From the IMG/VR virus record IMGVR_UViG_3300027971_000086, positions 1 to 44,006 of that record: a stretch of 44,006 nt of DNA, one strand, 5' to 3'. Below, piece after piece: positions 43,001-44,006 of this stretch. The stretch's first letter is position 1; each line of letters begins with the position of its first letter. The position numbers and the translations under genes are program-made. This DNA is from a virus. Under the pieces are notes generated by a model that saw only the letters and a program-made list of their open reading frames with translations, was not told where the DNA came from and made no database searches.

Positions 43001-44006
43001 TCAGGGTGTACAAGGCGTTCAGGGTGTACAAGGTGTCCAGGGTGTCCAGGGTGTTCAAGGTGTTCAAGGTGTACAAGGTGTCCAGGGTGTCCAGGGTGTT
43101 CAAGGTGTACAAGGTGTACAAGGTGTACAAGGTGTCCAAGGTGTCCAGGGTATCCAAGGTGGACAAGGCATTCAAGGTGTTCAAGGTGTTCAGGGTGTAC
43201 AAGGCGTACAAGGCGTTCAGGGAGTACAGGGCGTACAAGGTGTACAAGGTGTACAAGGTGTACAAGGTGTACAAGGTGTACAAGGTGTCCAGGGTGTACA
43301 AGGTGTACAAGGTGTACAAGGTGTACAAGGTGTTCAGGGCGTTCAAGGTGTACAAGGTGTACAAGGTGTACAAGGCGTACAAGGTGTACAAGGTGTACAA
43401 GGTGTACAGGGAGTACAAGGTGTACAAGGCGTACAAGGTGTACAAGGTGTACAAGGCGTACAGGGTGTCCAAGGCGTACAGGGTGTTCAGGGTGTACAAG
43501 GTGTACAGGGCGTTCAAGGTATTCAGGGCATTCAGGGACTTGGCATTGTATGGAAAGGCCAATGGGATATTAATGCACATTATGCCTTTAATGATGTAGT
43601 TTATTATGATGGTAATAGTTGGATTTCTGTTTATTATGACCCAGTAACTGGCTTTACTTTAGACAATACTGGTAATAGACCATTTGACGGAAGCACTTAT
43701 TGGGAGAGGATGACAGCCCAAGGTATTCAAGGTCTACAAGGTGTACAGGGTGTACAAGGTGTCCAGGGCGTACAAGGTGTACAAGGAGTCCAGGGTGTAC
43801 AGGGTGTACAAGGTGTGCAGGGTGTACAGGGCGTACAAGGTGTACAGGGTGTCCAGGGAGTACAAGGCGTTCAGGGTATACAGGGTGTGCAAGGTGTCCA
43901 GGGTGTACAAGGTGTCCAAGGTGTCCAGGGTGTACAGGGTGTTCAAGGTGTACAAGGTGTACAGGGCGTACAGGGCGTACAAGGCGTTCAGGGTATACAG
44001 GGTGTG
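37047..44006 (+). CDS. Giant collagen-like tail fibre with carbohydrate-binding-like modules (3' incomplete)
   Basis: The frame is open from ATG 37047 to the window end, 2,320 codons without a stop, and the real end lies outside. Residues 1-110 form a fibre-type N-terminal domain ([17 protein letters not shown], then [19 protein letters not shown]). After that come eleven collagen-like tracts, almost all Gly-Val-Gln with a few Ile, Thr, Ala or Ser at position X, together about 1,630 residues and with no proline. They are separated by ten aromatic modules of 53, 56 or 61 residues. Each module has the pattern W(R/K)GxW...Y...(N/D)DxVxY(N/D)GxSW...P...YWxxM, like CBM5/12 chitin/cellulose-binding modules. 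The coding frame is constant across the whole tract, so there is no sign of a frameshift. The likely product is a trimeric, very long adhesin. No convincing SD (only AGAAG at 37037-37041); it probably relies on coupling to the gene ending at 37037. Confidence 0.92.
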   Translation, partial: MSILKQYNPATGEWDPILIGKEGSQGLQGITGSTAIGGFYLFHQTTPQTVWEIVHNLGTRYPIVEVIDTDNKSLTGTANFPQIEFYSESTTILTFDTPTAGYAAFTSGGGSQGVQGIQGAQGTQGAQGIQGAQGLIGYQGIQGIQGTGIKWRGEWDSNTLYDPNDAVYYNGGSWIATQINQNQDPPYEGNPYWDPISLQGIQGNFGYQGVQGSQGTFGRDGQQGTQGVQGVQGSQGRQGVQGIGFIWKGIWSDQTEYARNDTVFYNGQSWVSVQDSNLGNEPTYDSSYWEVMASQGIQGVQGVQGVQGVQGVQGVQGVQGVQGVQGVQGVQGVQGVQGVQGVQGVQGVQGVQGVQGVQGVQGVQGVQGVQGVQGVQGVQGVQGVQGVQGVQGVQGVQGVQGVQGVQGVQGVQGVQGVQGVQGVQGVQGVQGVQGVQGVQGVQGIQGIQGVGFQWRGIWDSTFNYSSNDSVFYNGSSFVSLQYDNLNHQPDLPENIGVYWDYVAQQGIQGIQGVQGVQGVQGVQGVQGVQGVQGVQGVQGVQGVQGVQGVQGVQGVQGVQGVQGVQGVQGVQGVQGVQGVQGVQGIQGIQGVQGGGIIWRGPWNPITAYAYSDVVYYDGNSWISRYYDPLTGNSLPNVGNRPSDESEFWDRMTAQGIQGLQGVQGVQGVQGVQGVQGVQGVQGVQGVQGVQGVQGVQGVQGLQGVQGVQGVQGVQGVQGVQGVQGVQGVQGVQGVQGVQGVQGVQGVQGVQGVQGVQGVQGVQGVQGVQGVQGVQGVQGVQGVQGVQGVQGVQGVQGVQGVQGVQGVQGVQGVQGVQGVQGVQGVQGVQGVQGVQGVQGVQGVQGVQGVQGVQGIQGIQGTGFKWQGQWNSTYNYSLNDTVFYNGSSFVNLQYDNLNHQPDLPENVGIWWDYVAQQGIQGIQGVQGVQGLQGVQGVQGVQGVQGVQGVQGVQGVQGVQGVQGVQGVQGVQGVQGVQGVQGVQGVQGVQGVQGVQGVQGVQGVQGVQGVQGVQGVQGVQGVQGVQGVQGVQGVQGVQGVQGVQGIQGVQGVQGVQGVQGVQGVQGVQGVQGVQGVQGVQGVQGVQGVQGVQGVQGVQGVQGVQGIQGLGIVWRGQWDINGHYAFNDTVYYDGNSWISVYYDHDTGFSLDNTGNRPFDGSTYWERMTAQGIQGVQGVQGVQGVQGVQGVQGVQGVQGVQGVQGVQGVQGVQGVQGVQGVQGVQGVQGVQGVQGVQGVQGVQGVQGVQGVQGVQGVQGVQGVQGVQGVQGVQGVQGVQGVQGVQGVQGVQGVQGVQGVQGVQGVQGVQGVQGVQGVQGVQGVQGVQGVQGVQGVQGVQGIQGLGIIWRGQWDINGHYAFNDTVYYDGNSWISVYYDLATGFSLDNTGNRPFDGSTYWERMTAQGIQGVQGVQGVQGVQGVQGVQGVQGVQGVQGVQGVQGVQGVQGVQGVQGVQGVQGVQGVQGVQGVQGVQGVQGVQGVQGVQGVQGVQGVQGVQGVQGVQGVQGVQGVQGVQGVQGVQGVQGVQGVQGVQGVQGVQGVQGVQGVQGVQGVQGVQGVQGVQGVQGVQGVQGVQGVQGVQGVQGVQGVQGVQGVQGVQGVQGVQGVQGVQGVQGVQGVQGVQGVQGVQGVQGVQGVQGVQGVQGVQGVQGVQGIQGLGIVWRGQWDTNGHYAFNDVVYYDGNSWISTYYDLVTGFSLDNTGNRPFDGSTYWARMTAQGIQGVQGVQGVQGVQGVQGVQGVQGVQGVQGVQGVQGVQGVQGVQGVQGIQGVQGVQGVQGVQGVQGVQGVQGVQGVQGVQGVQGVQGVQGVQGVQGVQGVQGVQGVQGVQGVQGVQGVQGVQGVQGVQGIQGVGFKWRGTWNATTNYGINESVFYNGSSFVTLQDNVLNKQPDLPENLGVYWDYIAQQGIQGVQGVQGVQGVQGVQGVQGVQGLQGVQGVQGVQGVQGVQGVQGVQGVQGVQGVQGVQGVQGVQGVQGVQGVQGVQGVQGVQGVQGVQGVQGVQGVQGVQGVQGVQGVQGVQGVQGVQGVQGVQGVQGVQGIQGGQGIQGVQGVQGVQGVQGVQGVQGVQGVQGVQGVQGVQGVQGVQGVQGVQGVQGVQGVQGVQGVQGVQGVQGVQGVQGVQGVQGVQGVQGVQGVQGVQGVQGVQGVQGVQGVQGVQGVQGIQGIQGLGIVWKGQWDINAHYAFNDVVYYDGNSWISVYYDPVTGFTLDNTGNRPFDGSTYWERMTAQGIQGLQGVQGVQGVQGVQGVQGVQGVQGVQGVQGVQGVQGVQGVQGVQGVQGIQGVQGVQGVQGVQGVQGVQGVQGVQGVQGVQGVQGVQGIQGV
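37482..37928 (+). other. CBM-like spacer modules 1 and 2 (53 residues each)
   Basis: Module 1 (37482-37640) and module 2 (37770-37928) are each exactly 159 bp. They carry KWRGEWDS...[11 protein letters not shown] and IWKGIWSD...[11 protein letters not shown], with the conserved Trp/Tyr/Asp positions and a closing PYW or SYW. They are the shortest and most diverged class, and lie nearest the N-terminus. Confidence 0.8.
38391..42749 (+). other. CBM-like spacer modules of 56 residues (three copies)
   Basis: The copies are at 38391-38558, 39621-39788 and 42582-42749, each exactly 168 bp. They share VFYNGSSFV, then [10 protein letters not shown] ([10 protein letters not shown] in the third), and end YWDYVAQ or IAQ. 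The start and end given here span the three copies; collagen tracts and other modules lie between them. The first two are very similar in DNA as well as protein. Confidence 0.82.
38823..43718 (+). other. CBM-like spacer modules of 61 residues (five copies)
   Basis: The copies are at 38823-39005, 40359-40541, 41058-41240, 42000-42182 and 43536-43718, each exactly 183 bp. They share [10 protein letters not shown], a YYD...TG segment, and a closing [10 protein letters not shown] ([10 protein letters not shown] in the first). The copies at 40359 and 41058 are nearly identical in DNA over most of their length; the first copy is the outlier. The span covers all five; tracts and other modules lie between. 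Confidence 0.83.

Larger units (their letters stand above)
37383..44006 (+). repeat. 9-bp/27-bp collagen-coding repeat tracts (GGN-GTN-CAR)n
   Basis: Tracts lie at 37383-37481, 37641-37769, 37929-38390, 38559-38822, 39006-39620, 39789-40358, 40542-41057, 41241-41999, 42183-42581, 42750-43535 and 43719-44006+, about 543 triplets in view. Units differ by synonymous choices (GGT/GGC, GTA/GTC/GTT/GTG, CAA/CAG), giving higher-order patterns. Examples are alternating GTCCAG/GTACAA 18-bp units near 39480-39545 and a longer block recurring at 41640, 41703 and 41802. The first two tracts are the most varied (NFG, YQG, RDG), consistent with an older N-terminal part and later expansion of pure GVQ. Confidence 0.95.

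Noticed and set aside
37942-43599. Long + strand frames reading as Tyr-Lys-Val / Tyr-Arg-Val repeats, and another with Cys-Thr-Arg repeats
   Set aside because: They are off-frame readings of the GGN-GTN-CAR repeat. The Gly-Val-Gln frame alone stays open through the non-repetitive spacer modules and has a proper start.
37878-43982. Long minus-strand frames reading as Thr-Leu-Tyr-Thr-Leu repeats
   Set aside because: Repeat antisense artefacts: they break up or turn into ordinary sequence at each spacer module and have no ribosome-binding sites.
37383-44006. CRISPR-like array or tandem satellite
   Set aside because: The repeats are coding, a multiple of 9 bp, with synonymous variation and no unique spacers of constant size between identical repeats; the unique parts are protein modules.

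Overview
The window is a 44 kb stretch of a T4-like myovirus (tailed phage) genome. Its AT-rich composition and the style of its fibre genes resemble marine T4-like phages of the cyanophage/SAR11-phage kind; host and habitat are inference, since no host gene or tRNA is visible. Every gene I can support lies on the + strand. Coding density is very high, and the longest gaps are about 140 nt (11667-11806 and 33442-33582).

Head module (1-8457): the 3' end of a coiled-coil structural gene, portal gp20, a small unknown protein, a class I methyltransferase-like protein, a GT42-like glycosyltransferase candidate, an acidic gp67-like prohead core protein, prohead protease gp21, scaffold gp22 and major capsid protein gp23. 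A clear intrinsic terminator at 8491-8514 closes the module. The order 20-67-21-22-23 is the T4 morphogenesis order, with two or three accessory genes inserted.

Fibre/adhesin module (8535-44006): a GT-A-like glycosyltransferase candidate, then a long run of virion fibre-type proteins. Two of them are extreme. (1) 13466-32080 encodes a 6,204-residue protein. It has a fibre-type N-terminus, a pectin-lyase-like beta-helix, 36 copies of a mostly helical repeat of about 160 residues built on Cys-x-Arg-Asp...Asp-Ala...Tyr-Asp, and a distinct C-terminal cap. (2) 37047 to the window end (3' incomplete, at least 2,320 residues) encodes a giant collagen-like fibre. Proline-free Gly-Val-Gln tracts in it are interrupted by ten carbohydrate-binding-like modules that fall into exactly three length classes. 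Around these lie smaller fibre and tip proteins with shared N-terminal or internal modules.

Taken together, the first 8.5 kb builds and matures the head, and the remaining 35 kb appears to build an unusually large, repeat-driven surface apparatus that could bind glycans. Sugar- or methyl-transfer genes lie on both sides of the capsid operon. ATAAATA elements resembling T4-type late promoters occur at several gene boundaries. The undescribed biology most worth following is the 36-repeat giant protein, the collagen/CBM fibre with its recombination-prone coding, and the two Shine-Dalgarno-less genes that begin exactly 4 nt after AATAAATAG.
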